Shown here: one piece after another, positions 9,672 through 20,446 of the stretch
How the letters are laid out: the number at the start of each line of letters is the position of its first letter
How positions within the stretch are numbered: the stretch's first letter is position 1
Origin: Leguminivora glycinivorella
Lineage: Eukaryota > Arthropoda > Insecta > Lepidoptera > Tortricidae
Length of the DNA: 64,000 nt
Direction: 5' to 3'
Assembly (NCBI RefSeq): GCF_023078275.1
Contig: NC_062987.1
Span: 21,003,772 to 21,067,771 of the forward strand
Position numbers and translations under genes: made by a program
Notes under the pieces: model-generated
The model's input: the letters and a program-made list of their open reading frames with translations, nothing else
What the model was told of the DNA's origin: nothing
The model's database searches: none

Positions 9672-12600
9672 CTGAAACACAAGTACAATTACTTAATACC
9701 ATAGAGAAATAAAAAAAGGAAGAGTTGTAACTCCATACATCAGTAAATACGAGTTATTTGTATAGGCATAGTTAAGTGACATCTAGCGACAATCACGCGT
9801 CAAATAGCGTAAATTATCAGTACTGTTACTTGTCAAAAGATGTCGCGAACGAAGAGTCACCTCTCGGTGGGATGGAAATTGCTGTCAACTCTGAGTAAAG
9901 CCCAAAAACTTTGAGGATTTATCAGAATGTTGCCCTAAGCGACAACATTTTCATCTCCATCATTTAGATGGCTGGCAGTCCTCAACTGTCAACACTAAAA
10001 ACCCTGCAGTATTTCCGTACCGATACTTCAAGAAAAGAGCGTACACCCATCTTAAATCCTGGCAAAGCACCTCCAACACTTCTGTTGTTTCGGGTGTACA
10101 TGGGCGGCGGCAGTGATCGCTTACCATCAGGCGACCTGTCTGCTCCGATCGCATAAAAAAATAAATATTTTTTAAGAAAAAAAAACCGTCGCCTTTCGGG
10201 TTCTGGTGAAAGCTACTTGCGAATGTTAGATTATGTAGAAATGTGTAAGTATTTTTTTAAACTGCTTTTAATTCTTTAATTATTAGATGGCAACACAAAT
10301 GAATATACGTATAACGTTAAGGTTTGAGGAGTTTCCTCAATTCCTCATGAATCCGATTAAATCATAAAAAATCGAAGCTTGACAAACTTTGACTTGAAAA
10401 CTCAATATGCTTAACAAACATAACTAAATAAATGTCACTGTTCTGAACTTAAATGCATGCTTTTCTTACAAAAATACCAAAGTCACTATGAGTGTGCCGT
10501 TCAGATTTGAGGAGTTCGGTTCTGACCATCATCAGCAGTTCCACTGTACCAAATGTTACTGTTCTAGTGTTCTTATAAAAATAGCAAAGTCACTATAAGC
10601 GTGCCGTTCAGATTTGAGGAGTTTGGTTCTGGGCATCATCAGCAGTTCCACTGCACCAAATGTCACTGTTCTGGACGAAAGTGCATGCTGTTCTTATAAA
10701 AATACCAAAGTCACTATAAGCGTGCCGTTCAGATTTGAGGAGTTCGGTTCTGACCATCATCAGCAATTCCACTGCACCAAATGTCACTGTTCTGGACGAA
10801 AGTGCATGCTGTTCTTATAAAAATACCAAAGTCACTGTAAGCGTGCCGTTCAGATTTGAAGAGTTCCGTTCTGGCCACCATCAGCAGTTCCACTGCACCA
10901 AATGTCACTGTTCCGTACCTAAATGCATGCTGTTCCTTTAAAAACACAAAAATCACCAAATGTATGCCTTTCAGATTCGAGGAGTTCCCTCGATTTCTCC
11001 AGGATCCCATCATCAGAGAAAACTGGGTTCTGAGAAAAATGGGACCAATCTGTATGCATATACATTCAATAAAAAAAAAATTTCAAAATCGGTCCAGCAA
11101 CGACGGAGATATCGAGGAACAAACATAAAAAAAAACAGACGACTTGATAACAGTCCTTCTTTTTTTTTTTATGGGATAGGAGGCAAACGAGCAGACAGGT
11201 CGCCTGATGGTAAGCGATCACCGCCGCCCATGGACACCCGAAACACCAGAGGAGTTGTTCTTGAGAGATATGAGGCGACGGTTAATAAAAAATACAGGAA
11301 CAGGCACTCACCAGTCCCAATCAGCGCACCGATGCCGTAAGCAGGGATCCCTCCGTTGAACAACTCGGCGAACGCAGCAATGACTGTGAGCGTTGCGATC
11401 ACTATGCCATACACTAAATAGGCCTTCACTTGTCCTGGGCGACGCTGGAAAAAGGTGAACAGTTGTTTGTTTTATAATGGGGCAAAGTTGTTGTTTAACC
11501 GCACGTGCCAATATTGATACACGAGCAAGCGAAAGATTCTAAAAAGTGGAATCTTGAGCGTTGCGAAGGTTTCAAGGCACGAAGGTTAAACAAACTTTGC
11601 CACCGAGTGAAACACAAAATGTTTCACCACACCAACACGAACCAAATACTGACTATAAAACATCAAATTAAATCAAAAATTATGAATTTATTCAATATTT
11701 ACGATTCAAATTACTATGCAAGAGTGGATAAAATGCAATTTTGCTATCTGTTTTCGAATAGCAAAGTAAGCTTTTACCAGTTGGTGAGGTGAAAAAATAT
11801 TGACAAGTAACATTTTTACTCAGTATCAATAATTCTTTGTTGAAGAGGCAATGTACGGCGAATTGTCACGCACTGTCGAGTGATAATTGTCACTGCGGTG
11901 AAACAAGCCGCAGTCTGATCTAGTCGTCACTGCATATGAATAGTTTAGGGTTGTGTTTTGATTCCAGTACTTACTATTAAATAAATGATTTTCAGTACAG
12001 ATGGTGTTTATTTTACGCACTAGTGCGAGAAGTGATTCATTATAAGCCAGTTCGAAACTTCGGAGGGTCATCTGTACTGAAAAACGTCATACGGTATACG
12101 CGCAAAAAGGAAATCCGTAACTCGTGTCGATTTAAAACACTCCCTTCGGTCGTATTTTAATTTATCGCCGCTCGTTTCGAACTTCATTTTTTTCGCACTA
12201 GTATCGTAATATAATATTTCAGTACAAATGGTTTTTTTTTTTCCATTTATACTGAAAAACTTCGATACACTTGCGAAAAGGAAATTCGTAACTCGTGTCG
12301 ATTATCGTTATTTATCGCCACTCGTTTCGAACTTCCTTTTTTTCACACTTGTAGCGTAATGTACGGCTTAAGTTAGTTCTTAACTAGGTAATTGCTTACC
12401 TTACAAATCCCATTGCACAGCAGCACGGAGAAGGTGAAAGCGATAAGAGCGGCCATCCCCACAATAACCACTACCACGCTGACGGCCAGCCCGGCCAGAC
12501 CCACGAACATGTGAGTGAACTCACGGGAGTCTGTACACGAAACAATTATTTACTTAAGTAGAAAGAACAATAAATAAAACAAATAAATAAATATTATAGG

Positions 12601-14242
12601 ACATTCTTACACAGATTGACTGAGGCCCACGGTAAGCTCAAGAAGGCTTGTGTTGTGGGTACTCAGACAACGATACATATAATATCGTCACTACTTTAAA
12701 AAAAACTCGTATCTTCGTCTGTCAACGAAAAGAAAATTGTAGTAAGTATGAAGGGAATGCATATAGACTTACTGCGTGTTAACTTTGAGGAACAGCGTGA
12801 GATACAAGATTTTTTAAAAGTAGTGACGATATATAAATACTTATATACATAGAAAACATCCATGATTCAGGAACAAATATCTGTGCTCATCACACAAATA
12901 AATGCCCTTACCGGGATTCGAGCCCGGGACCGCGGCGCTAGATCTTTTGTTTTCGGCAAAAAGTGCATTTTTGGTACAGTTAGCATAGCCTAAGAATTTT
13001 TTTAAAATGTTGCCCAATATTTTCTTTAATTTGACGAGGTATCTAAGCATCAATAGTACACTCGCTTTCGTAAAACTAGTGCCTACGCCAAATCTTGGGA
13101 TTAGTTGTCAAAGCGGACGCCAGGCTCTCACGAGCCGTGGCGAATGCCGGGATAATATTACTCAAGGAGAATGATGATGTAGCGGATCCAAGTAAGTACC
13201 AAACAATACATGAGAATGCACTTACCCGGATCATCGTCAGGAGTATTCGACATCATGACGAGGCCTGCAGCCGCCATGATGCCGAAAAGGATGGTCGCCA
13301 GAAGCACCAGCCCAGTACCAATCTGAAAATCACAAAACCATTGACTTATAATTCTGTAAAATTTAGAAGAACCCCGTGACACGGACCGATTTCACCGATT
13401 TTCATCAAGCATGGCTAACGCCGTGGCTTGCGTGGGCGACGGTCGCGCGATGGTCGCGCGACGGCGATGCGACGCATACAAAATCAAACCTTATCGATAT
13501 GGAAGTATGAGACGCGACGGCGACGGTCGCGCGACCGGCGCCCACGCAAGACACGGCGTAAGAGCACTCCCGACTACTTCAGCTTTCAAACGAAATCTAA
13601 ATCGGTTTATATATTCTAAAGCTACTATGACACAGACACACACACACTTAGAAAGACATACAGACAGACACGTTAATAGTTATTTGTTATACAAGGGTGC
13701 AAAGTTGTATTTTAACACCGAGTGTGGAATTGAAAAACGAGCAAGTGAAAGGATTCTATACTTGAACCACGAGTGAAGTGAGTGGTTCAAGAATAGAATC
13801 CTGAACTTGCGAATTTTTTAACACACGAGAAGTAAAATACATTTGCACCCGAGTGTACTTACTACAAAACTTTTCCCCTCACTATCCCTGCTTCCAGTAG
13901 GTCCACAGGTGGTAAATCATCGTCATCACTAGGTTCACTCTTTTATCAATTTTAAAGCAGAAAAAAATCACTGTTCATGTAGTCTGCTAACCCCTTTATG
14001 GGATACAGGCGTGATTATATGTAGGTATGTATGTATGTAAAAAAATCACTTTATTCAAGGTCAAATTACTTTACCCACTAGTGGATAAAATGCGTTGTTA
14101 CCCGCTGGTATTAAAGGACAAAACACGTGTTTCCGAGCTAGTGAGGGGAAAAAAATTTTGTTCTTACCGCGCTTATAATGGCGATGGCGAGGCAGCCCTT
14201 TTCAACGGGAATGCAGTTGCAAATCTTACCGTTTGCACACAT
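9568..14242 (-). CDS. Tetraspan membrane protein, gene B (complete)
   Basis: Five coding exons read leftwards: 14242-14168, 13322-13226, 12530-12400, 11444-11312, 9671-9568. Intron phases are 0, 1, 0, 1, all GT-AG. The product has 179 residues and ends at TAG. The N-terminus is Cys-rich (Cys 2, 8, 10, 17), followed by hydrophobic segments at about 20-48, 66-97, 107-130 and 136-157 and a short polar C-terminus. No signal peptide is needed for this topology. Length, four helices and the last intron's phase match gene C. Probably an insect DUF4728/Pasiflora-like tetraspan, acting in the plasma membrane; that family name is inferred. The 5' UTR exon was not found: an acceptor AG lies 8 bp before the ATG, so at least one non-coding exon is upstream. 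Its introns hold SINEs, MITEs and a minisatellite. Confidence 0.85.
10075..10156 (-). mobile_element. SINE tail fragment (minus)
   Basis: The minus strand reads TCGGAGCAGACAGGTCGCC and GGTAAGCGATCACTGCCG, the same as the 11160-11265 copy on the plus strand. Confidence 0.6.
10440..11000 (+). repeat. Minisatellite, 121-bp units
   Basis: The word CAGATTTGA(G/A)GAGTT starts at 10502, 10609, 10730 and 10851, with a diverged fifth copy at 10972. Spacing is 107, 121, 121 and 121 bp; the second unit has an internal deletion. 121 is not a multiple of three, so the overlapping open frames are not one repeated protein. The flank to about 11145 resembles the 3' part of the repeat at 34480-34905. Confidence 0.8.
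11160..11265 (+). mobile_element. SINE-like tail fragment
   Basis: A T-run, then AGGAGGCAAACGAGCAGACA, GGTAAGCGATCACCGCCG and CCATGGACACCCGAAACACC. Other fragments lie at 10075-10156 and 45925-46070. It ends about 50 bp from the donor of gene B exon 4. Confidence 0.6.
11312..11444 (-). CDS. Gene B exon 4
   Basis: 133 nt, acceptor TTTTTCCAG, donor GTGAGT, phase 0 to 1. It encodes helix 3 (VYGIVIATLTVIAAFAELF) and the start of helix 4 (AYGIGALIGT). It corresponds to the 166-nt penultimate exons of genes A and C. Confidence 0.85.
11990..12350. repeat. CAGTACAGATGG repeat and cell-like TTCGTAACTCG fragments
   Basis: 11996-12077 is a CAGTACAGATGG...CCATCTGTACTG element. 12090-12350 holds two partial copies of a repeat with AACTCGTGTCGATTTAAA and CGCTCGTTTCGAACTTC, also found at about 29565-29650, 42810-42880 and 44790-44905. 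No exon is seen. Confidence 0.5.
12400..12530 (-). CDS. Gene B exon 3
   Basis: 131 nt, acceptor GTGTACAG, donor GTAAGC. It completes a split GAC codon and carries helix 2, a run rich in Val/Ala (LAGLAVSVVVVIVGMAALIA), ending CNGICK. Confidence 0.85.
12587..12952 (-). mobile_element. tRNA-headed SINE (minus), interrupted
   Basis: Body at 12587-12682 and head at 12831-12952, with the B-box complement GGGATTCGAGCCC near 12913. The MITE at 12683-12830 sits between them, so it arrived later. Confidence 0.72.
12683..12830. mobile_element. ATCGTCACTAC MITE inside the SINE
   Basis: 148 bp, termini ATCGTCACTAC and GTAGTGACGAT, same family as 1347-1494. The flanking ATAT on either side may be a target duplication, but the target is low-complexity. 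Confidence 0.7.
13226..13322 (-). CDS. Gene B exon 2
   Basis: 97 nt, acceptor GATTTTCAG, donor GTAAGT, phase 0 to 1. It encodes helix 1 (TGLVLLATILFGIMAAAGLV) and an acidic loop NTPDDDP. Confidence 0.85.
13381..13672 (-). mobile_element. TGTC element (minus) with nested MITE
   Basis: The host sequence runs ACCGATTTTCATCAAGCATGG, is broken at 13419-13558, and resumes GAGCACTCCCGACTA. The minus-strand orientation is shown by the GACA microsatellite near 13627-13670. Confidence 0.7.
13419..13558. mobile_element. 140-bp PIF/Harbinger-type MITE
   Basis: Ends CGCCGTG and CACGGCG with longer imperfect inverted repeats (GCTTGCGTGGGCG / CGCCCACGCAAG). TAA at 13416-13418 is repeated at 13559-13561, the three-base duplication typical of PIF/Harbinger. 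A copy of the same length at 57241-57380 differs at very few positions. Confidence 0.82.
13692..14158 (-). repeat. CCCCTCACTAGCTCGG repeat (minus)
   Basis: Minus-strand, diverged copy of the repeat at 24892-25184 and 61852-62284. About 13985-14040 is an inserted piece with a TACATACATACC / ATCACGCCTGTATCCC word like that at 22485-22590. The repeat stops about 8 bp from the donor of gene B exon 1. Confidence 0.65.
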
Positions 14243-14249
14243 CTTGGGG
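14168..14249 (-). CDS. Gene B exon 1 (start codon exon)
   Basis: An acceptor TTTTGTTTTAG ends at 14250 and the ATG is at 14242-14240, so the exon begins with 7 nt of 5' UTR. It encodes 25 residues, starting MCANGKICNC and ending AIIS A, with donor GTAAGA. The Cys pattern parallels the CCCC start of gene C. Confidence 0.82.
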
Positions 14250-14532
14250 CTAAAACAAAAACATTTTAACATTAGCAAAACACCACAAAAATGCACACTT
14301 GATTATATACAGACGAAAATATACTTCAAAAATGTACGATACCTTACAATCAACTGCAACTTTTGAAAAACAAAGTTAGTTATTATTTTAAATGTCAGTA
14401 CGCTGCCAGTAGTATTTTTGCCACGCTTTAAAACACAAACCATAAGTTATCTTCAAAGATGTGTAAAAGAAAATTGTGTTGAGCTTATACCATGAGCTTA
14501 TGACGGGAATTCGAATAGTTTTTTTTTTAACT

Positions 14533-14655
14533 ATAAATGGGCTTACTCTTGACCACAGACTAGCTAAAGGCAAGGACGTGGCCTACGATGGAGTGAGCTC
14601 GCCCAGAAGATGCCTATTCACCCTTGATTTAAAGGTTGCCGGGTTAAATACACGA
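14533..14655 (+). pseudogene. Retroelement fragment
   Basis: Second copy of the 3225-3350 sequence (GGAGTGAGCTCGCCCAGAAG), cut after about 120 bp. Confidence 0.5.
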
Positions 14656-15344
14656 AAAATGAATTTAATTTTTGGTTCGACTAGTAATCGATTGGAGGCG
14701 CTGTTTTCTCCATTCAATTAATGTCATTTTCCGTAACGTTCCACCATCGAGTAAAGTCAAAAACTCATGATATATTCTCTGTTTGAGGAGTACACACTGC
14801 AAGCGTGCGTATGCGGACGGAGCGCAATATAAACTTCCAAAGATTTACTCCAGCAGCGCACACAAACGACGGGGGTGCCCCTGTGTCACCGATAATTTTA
14901 GAGTCAGCAACAAAGATGGATAGCCAGTGTGCCAAAATGTGTTTGGGTTACCATGAAGCTTGAGAGAGGGATGGAGCTATGTATTGTATTAACTGCTATA
15001 GCTGTGTCCCTTTCTCTTGACCCAAACTGAACGGCTTTACTATACTTTATTAGTTCGTGGTAATAGGTAATCCCCCAGGACTTTGTTGCTTGTACATCCA
15101 AGGTCTTGTACATATTTTGTCACGTTCGCTGTATTAATACTTTGTTGCTGCAGACATGGGGTATACATACAATATATGTATCTACCTTACTTACTAATAT
15201 GGTTATGTGAGCTGATGACCTGCGCGATATGCTTATGGTGTTCCCACACTGGCACTTGGGAGCACCTTTAGTAAGTATAAGAATGATGGTACAAGTGGCG
15301 GCACATAACTTTAGCGCTGGCAGTTATTGCGGAGAGGTCATAAA
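14656..15344. other. Intergenic between B and C, repeat relics
   Basis: About 14938-15078 is a relative of the 9412-9545 MITE (GAGAGAGGGATGGAGCTATG). The rest is not recognised. Promoter elements of gene B should lie from here rightwards, but no TATA/Inr pair could be assigned. Confidence 0.35.
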
Positions 15345-15345
15345 C

Positions 15346-15875
15346 AAAAAAACCGGCCAAGAGCGTGTCGGGCCACGCTCAGTGTAGGGTTCCGTAGTTT
15401 TCCGTATTTTTCTCAAAAACTACTGAACCTATCAAGTTCAAAACAATTTTCCTGAAAAGTCTTTATAAAGTTCTACTTTTGTGATTTTTTCATATTTTTT
15501 AAACATATGGCTCAAAAGTTAGAGGGGGGGGACGCACTTTTTTTTAATATTATACCGAAAATATTAATATTATCAAAAAACGATCTCAGTAAACCCTTAT
15601 TCATTTTTAAATACCTATCGAACAATACATATATCACACGTTGGGGTTGGAATGAAAAAAAATATCAGCCCCCACTTTACATGTAGGGAGGGGTACCCTA
15701 ATAAAACATTTTTTTCCATTTTTTATTTTTTCACTTTGTTGGCGTGATTGATATACATATTGGTACCAAATTTTAACTTTCTAGTGCTAACGGTTACTGA
15801 TATTATCCGCGGACGGACGGACAGACAGACATGGCGAAACTATAAGGGTTTTTAGTTGACTACGGAACCCTAAAA
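15346..15875 (-). mobile_element. GGGTTCCGTAG element (minus)
   Basis: Starts AACCGGCCAAGAGCGTGTCG and ends ACTACGGAACCCTAAAAA, with a short GGAC/GACA microsatellite near 15811. It aligns over its length with the copies at 7773 and 41861. Confidence 0.78.
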
Positions 15876-16012
15876 AGAGCGCTCAGGGTTTACAGGGGAT
15901 TACAGGGGGCGAAGGGTATGCGTCCCCACGCGCAGCTATCCCCTCCACATTTCACTCAGCGCTAAACTTATGTGCCGCCACTTGTATGGTAAAATGCAGG
16001 ATTGATAATGAT

Positions 16013-16479
16013 AACCAAACCACAAAATTAAAATTTTGAAAATACCCCCGACCGCGATATGGTGGACCGATTTTCATGAAACATGGCTAAATTAAATTAA
16101 ATTAAATTAAATTTCATTTATTTCAAGCTCATGGCTCATAAGATGTTAGTTATGTACAATAATACTTAAAAACTATGTTAGTGATACAATAAATAACTTA
16201 ACTAAATGGTACACCGTTACTGGGCTTGTGAAGTTCACAACAGTGCACTATGTACGGACAGTCAAGTCTGTCCGCAATCATGGCCAGGATGGTGGCTAAG
16301 AACACTTCCGACTAACTCAGCTTTCAAACAAAAAAACTAAATCTTAATCGGTTTATCCGTTCGGGAGCTACGATGCCACAGACAGATACACCCACAGACA
16401 GACAGACAGACATACAGACAAATAGACAGACAGACACGTCAAACTTATAACACCCCGTCGTTTTTGCGTCGTGGGTTGA
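16013..16479 (-). mobile_element. TGTC element (minus) carrying a LINE tail
   Basis: The host parts are 16013-16090 and about 16293-16479. The insertion 16091-16292 is flanked by TGGCTAA (16084-16090 and 16293-16299). Confidence 0.75.
16091..16292 (-). mobile_element. 5'-truncated LINE tail
   Basis: On the minus strand it ends AATAAATGAAATTTAATTT with an ATTTA-type tail, and it is flanked by a 7-bp duplication TGGCTAA. About 200 bp of 3' UTR only; no coding part was recognised. Confidence 0.65.
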
Positions 16480-16589
16480 AAAGACACCTAGTCAAGACAT
16501 TATCACATACTACCACGATGGTCTTACCTAAGCGATATTGGCGCTTAATACCTTTATGACAATTTCGCATTTGATAAAACCCCAGAAAT

Positions 16590-16795
16590 TGGTTAGCCAA
16601 AATTTTTAATTTTGCATAAACATTCGACACCACTATGTCGGACCGATTTCCATCAATCATGGCTAATAGCACTACAGACTAATTCAGCTTTCAAACAAAA
16701 AAAACTAAATCTAAATCGATTCATCCGTTTGGGAGCTACGATGCCACAGACAGACACACACACAGACAAACAGACAGTCACATGAAACTTAAGGT
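16590..16795 (-). mobile_element. TGTC element (minus)
   Basis: Truncated copy: TCGGACCGATTTCCATCA, TTCAGCTTTCAAAC, and a GACA microsatellite at 16748-16776. Confidence 0.68.
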
Positions 16796-17049
16796 TAAAA
16801 ACAAAGTAGCAGTAATTCTGTTTCGGCTTGTTTAGTTAACGTTAAACTAATGACTCTTACCAAGAAAACCATATCAGACGTGCCCTTTGCGCTATCCTGT
16901 TATCTCATAATTATTTATGTTGACAAAGAGCTATTTATCCCAGATACAGAAGACCCTTTTTTGTTTTGTCCACATAGGTACTTGCTTAGAATACTTATAT
17001 TTGCGGGAAAAAATCACCACGTGTACTAAAAAAACTAATTAAAAAAAAA

Positions 17050-17486
17050 CCCCGCCATAGTGGACCGATTTTCGTGAAACATGGCTAAGAACACGAGCAT
17101 TTTCAGAATTTTTCAGAACTGTCAGTGTGGTTACGATAATTAAGCAAAAAATTTCTATAAAAAAATATTGCTTTTGTGTTAATTACATAAACTTCAAGCG
17201 ATAATCTACATTCAGAATGTGAAAAAAGTACATTTTTAGACAGATTTTATGTTTAATTGTCGTCACAAAACTGACAGCGAGTCAATTTTTGTTAACAATT
17301 TACGCTAATTGGGGGGCCCAAATTCTGAAAATACACACACCCGACTAATTCAGCTTTCAAACAAAAAAAAACTAAATCTAAATCGGTTCATCCGTTCAGG
17401 AGCTACGATGACGCAGACAGACACACATACAGACAGACAGACACGTCAAACTTATAACACTCCGTCGTTTTTGCGTCGGGGGTTAA
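17050..17486 (-). mobile_element. TGTC element (minus) with nested MITE
   Basis: Host parts are 17050-17094 and 17333-17486. The inserted 17095-17332 has GCATTTTCAGAATTT / AAATTCTGAAAAT ends and an inner AACTGACAGCGAGT shared with 45060-45235. Confidence 0.68.
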
Positions 17487-17703
17487 AAATTAGGCTGCTA
17501 TAACGCATTCTTATGGCCTTAGAAATAATGATATTGTGTCAGATATACTTGCGGCCTCTTGTATGTGCTGTTATGTTGTGCCGATGACTGTACTCAAATA
17601 AATATCTAAGGTACATTAGGGTAATTCCGAACGACAGAAACGCTCTGGTAATTCCGAAAGACGAATCTTGGATGGTGATTTTTATGCAACTTTCGTAATT
17701 AGA

Positions 17704-19801
17704 CAGTGGCGGATTTGCAGTCCTTGCCGCTCTAGGCCCCAGGCCATGTGCCGCCCCTTTCTCAACACCCATAATCTTATACTTTTAAACGAGCAATTCT
17801 TGTATATTTATTTATTTATTTATTTATTTATTTATATACACCGACGATCTCGGAAACCGCTCTAACGATTTCGCTAAAATTTGTTATGTGGGGGTTTTCG
17901 GGGGTGAAAAGTCGATCTAACTTGTCCTTAGGTCCCGGAAAACGCGAATTTTCGAGTTTTCATGAGTTTTTCTTCGCGCGCCATCTCGTGTGGAGTAGTT
18001 GTATTATTAAGGCAGAATTCTTTCGGTCGATGTAGGTACTGTTTATTGCAAAAACTAGATGGCGACACAGGTCAAGGCCCCGTATACGAAGCAACAAACA
18101 TTGAGTAACTTATGAATCGCGGGCGAGATGTAATAATTTTTTCAAGTCATTTCATATTACTGAAAAAAATACTTACCACGAATAGAAAATTACACAATTT
18201 TTTTGAATGACAACTTTTGTGGCGGAACGCGCGCCATCTCGTGTGAAGTAGTTGTATTGTTAAGACTGAGAATTCTTTCGCTCGATGTAGGTACTATTTT
18301 TTATCAAACTAGATGGCGACACAGGTCAAGGATACGAAACAACAAACATTGACTAACTTATGATTCGCGGATGACAAAACTTGCGTATTCATTAAGTGCT
18401 TTAATTATTATTACGAATTTTAAGCTTCTTCCGTTATCTCAGTAGTATTTTTAAAATTCAATACTTCAAACAGAAGTGCATTCTAGAATTATCCGGAAAT
18501 AATAGACACATATAGACACATACCGCCATCTGTTAATTGTAATCCGTACTAGCAAGTACTGTTATTTCAGAACTATGAGTTTCTGTTTTTATTTTTTTTA
18601 CAACAGTTTTTTTTTATATAAAGACGTGATATAATAAAATAGAACCGAGCGAAGCTCGGTCACCCAGATATTTATAAACCAGATGCGTAGTTACGTACAC
18701 ATTGCGTTGCGATTTGCGAATGTCGTTACCAAATTGGCAGTCATCGCGTAATAGATAACAATAGGTAGGTACCATCCTATATATTTAACTAAAACTACTT
18801 AACTTTTATATGTCGGAGCCGGTAGCTCTACGACATCAAGGGGCAGGCACCAGCTCCATGGTGGGCGGAAACGGTGGGCATATCACGCACACAAGTCCAA
18901 CCAATGTTTATGCAACTGGTAACGAATATTACTAATATCAAAACAAACACAATCACTTAAGTTCCAAAACACAAAAAAATCACACCAACTCAAAGCTACT
19001 AAGTTATCAGAACCGGAAACGAATCCGTGGGTCAAGTGGTACACTACTAGGTACTTAAAGCGCACACGTAATCTCACGGCACGGTTATGGGATAGCGCGC
19101 GGTCGCGTGTCTCTATTCATCCATGTCCCAAATCTTAATGCCCTCTCGGCACCTTAAGGAATGCTTACAACAAATAAATATAAATAAATAAATATTATAG
19201 GACATTCTTATACAGATTGACTGAGGCCCACGGTAAGCTCAAGAAGGCTTGTGTTGTGGGTACTCAGACAACGATATATATAATATATAAATACTTATAT
19301 ATATAGAAAACATCCATGACTCAGGAACAAATATCTGTGCTCATCACACAAATAAATGCCCTTACCGGGATTCGAACCCGGGAATATTTTAATTAATTTC
19401 ATTACGTACCACATCGGACCCACGGCTACGTTCGGCGGTGTCTACAATATCCGCCCCGTCTCAAAGTACAAAGACATCACTGTTACAATTCCGCTAATGC
19501 TGTTAACGTAAACATTGAACCAGGAATGTGGGCCGCCTCCACGGGCCTCAGACACTATAAGGTTACAGGTGCCTTGCGCCGACATATTATATGTATGATG
19601 TACGAATTAAATATTTATACTTTGATACGCAAAAATGGATACGATACTTACGCGAGCCTATATAATATTAAGATACTTTTCATTCGAGTTCTTTGTTGTT
19701 AATCTTGTTATCCTGTGATTTTTTTTGCCACGATTTGCCGCCCTTACAATCTGGCCGCCCTAGGCCCGGGCCTACTGGGCCTTAGGGCAAATCCGCCACC
19801 G
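17704..19801. mobile_element. Non-autonomous hAT element, 2.1 kb
   Basis: Termini CAGTGGCGGATTTGC and GCAAATCCGCCACCG form imperfect inverted repeats. The flanking TAATTAGA at 17696-17703 and 19802-19809 is a perfect 8-bp duplication, as expected for hAT. No transposase frame is visible. Inside are a TTTA run near 17806, a direct repeat of about 140 bp (17975-18115 and 18230-18365, word AACTAGATGGCGACACAGGT), an ACCGAGCGAAGCTCGGT palindrome near 18643 and the SINE at 19166-19382. Confidence 0.82.
19166..19382 (-). mobile_element. tRNA-headed SINE (minus) inside the hAT element
   Basis: Same body as 528-768 in reverse, cut just inside the B-box complement (GGGATTCGAACCCGG at about 19368), so most of the tRNA-like head is missing. 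Confidence 0.72.
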
Positions 19802-20030
19802 TAATTAGACGACTTTTGGAATTGCCCTAATGCACCTTACCTACTTAATACAATACAATAATTTTATTTCGGAAAAAATCCAGTGTTCGTGTACATTACC
19901 TTAAAGTTTAAACCTATGTTAGTTACATTTACATTGCCTACATCTAAAAACTAAACTAAATAGGTACCTATAATAAATTATACACTTGGCCTCTGAATGC
20001 CATATGTACACTATCCCATGAGTGTCTCAG

Positions 20031-20150
20031 CAGGGCAATCATGGTCGCGCGATAAATGATAAAACATCGGGCCGTCCTTAGCGCACTTACAAATAGTGCG
20101 ATAGGGACGGCCTGATGTTTTATTATTTATCGCGCGACCATGATTGCCTG
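20031..20150. mobile_element. Hairpin MITE, GGTCGCGCGATA family, copy 1
   Basis: Almost perfect foldback: GGCAATCATGGTCGCGCG at the left and its complement at the right, with the inner word GGCCGTCC...GGACGGCC. Confidence 0.78.
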
Positions 20151-20294
20151 CCAGGAAGCACAAGCACGAGATTCTGACACTAGGCGCACAAGGCTATTGG
20201 AACTGTCTCGCACGCGAATCACGCGATGCATCAGGGAGGCAGTTCTTTTGCCTACTGTGCGTGCCAAAAGCATCCTGAACTCATTGTTGTACTG

Positions 20295-20415
20295 GACGGG
20301 AAGCATGGTCGCGCGATAGACGATAAAATAGCAGGCCGTCCCTATCGCACTATTTGTAAGTGCGATAGGGACGGCCTGAAATTTTATCGTCTATCGCGCG
20401 ACCATGCTTCCCGTG
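20295..20415. mobile_element. Hairpin MITE, GGTCGCGCGATA family, copy 2
   Basis: ACGGGAAGCATGGTCGCGCG at the left and its complement at the right; the centre is TATCGCACTATTTG. It lies only 145 bp from copy 1. Confidence 0.78.
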
Positions 20416-20446
20416 CTGGATACGCAGGGCATTGAGGGCCTTTTTT

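Larger units (their letters stand above)
17608..19847. mobile_element. Older MITE interrupted by an hAT element
   Basis: Left part 17608-17703 (CATTAGGGTAATTCCG) and right part 19802-19847 (GGAATTGCCCTAATGCACC) belong to one MITE like 5015-5160. The interruption starts and ends within the same octamer TAATTAGA. Confidence 0.75.
19856..20440 (-). pseudogene. LINE 3' region with two hairpin insertions
   Basis: Outside the two hairpins, the minus strand between about 20294 and 20151 is open and reads EFRMLLARTVGKRTASLMHR, a type of sequence seen near the C-terminus of lepidopteran non-LTR ORF2 proteins. The AT-rich 3' end near 19858 ends in TATTGTATTGTATT. The hairpins 20031-20150 and 20295-20415 broke it. 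Confidence 0.6.

Noticed and set aside
10614..11128. Overlapping ORFs of 68-90 codons that resemble each other
   Set aside because: They are the same minisatellite unit read in successive frames because the 121-bp period is not a multiple of three.
19391..19620. Open stretch with possible protein sequence inside the hAT element
   Set aside because: Short, frame not sustained, and no similarity to an hAT transposase (no RW or dimerisation motif seen).
20031..20415. Repeated hairpins as a CRISPR-like array
   Set aside because: Two foldback MITEs with palindromic flanks in a eukaryotic context; no regular spacers.
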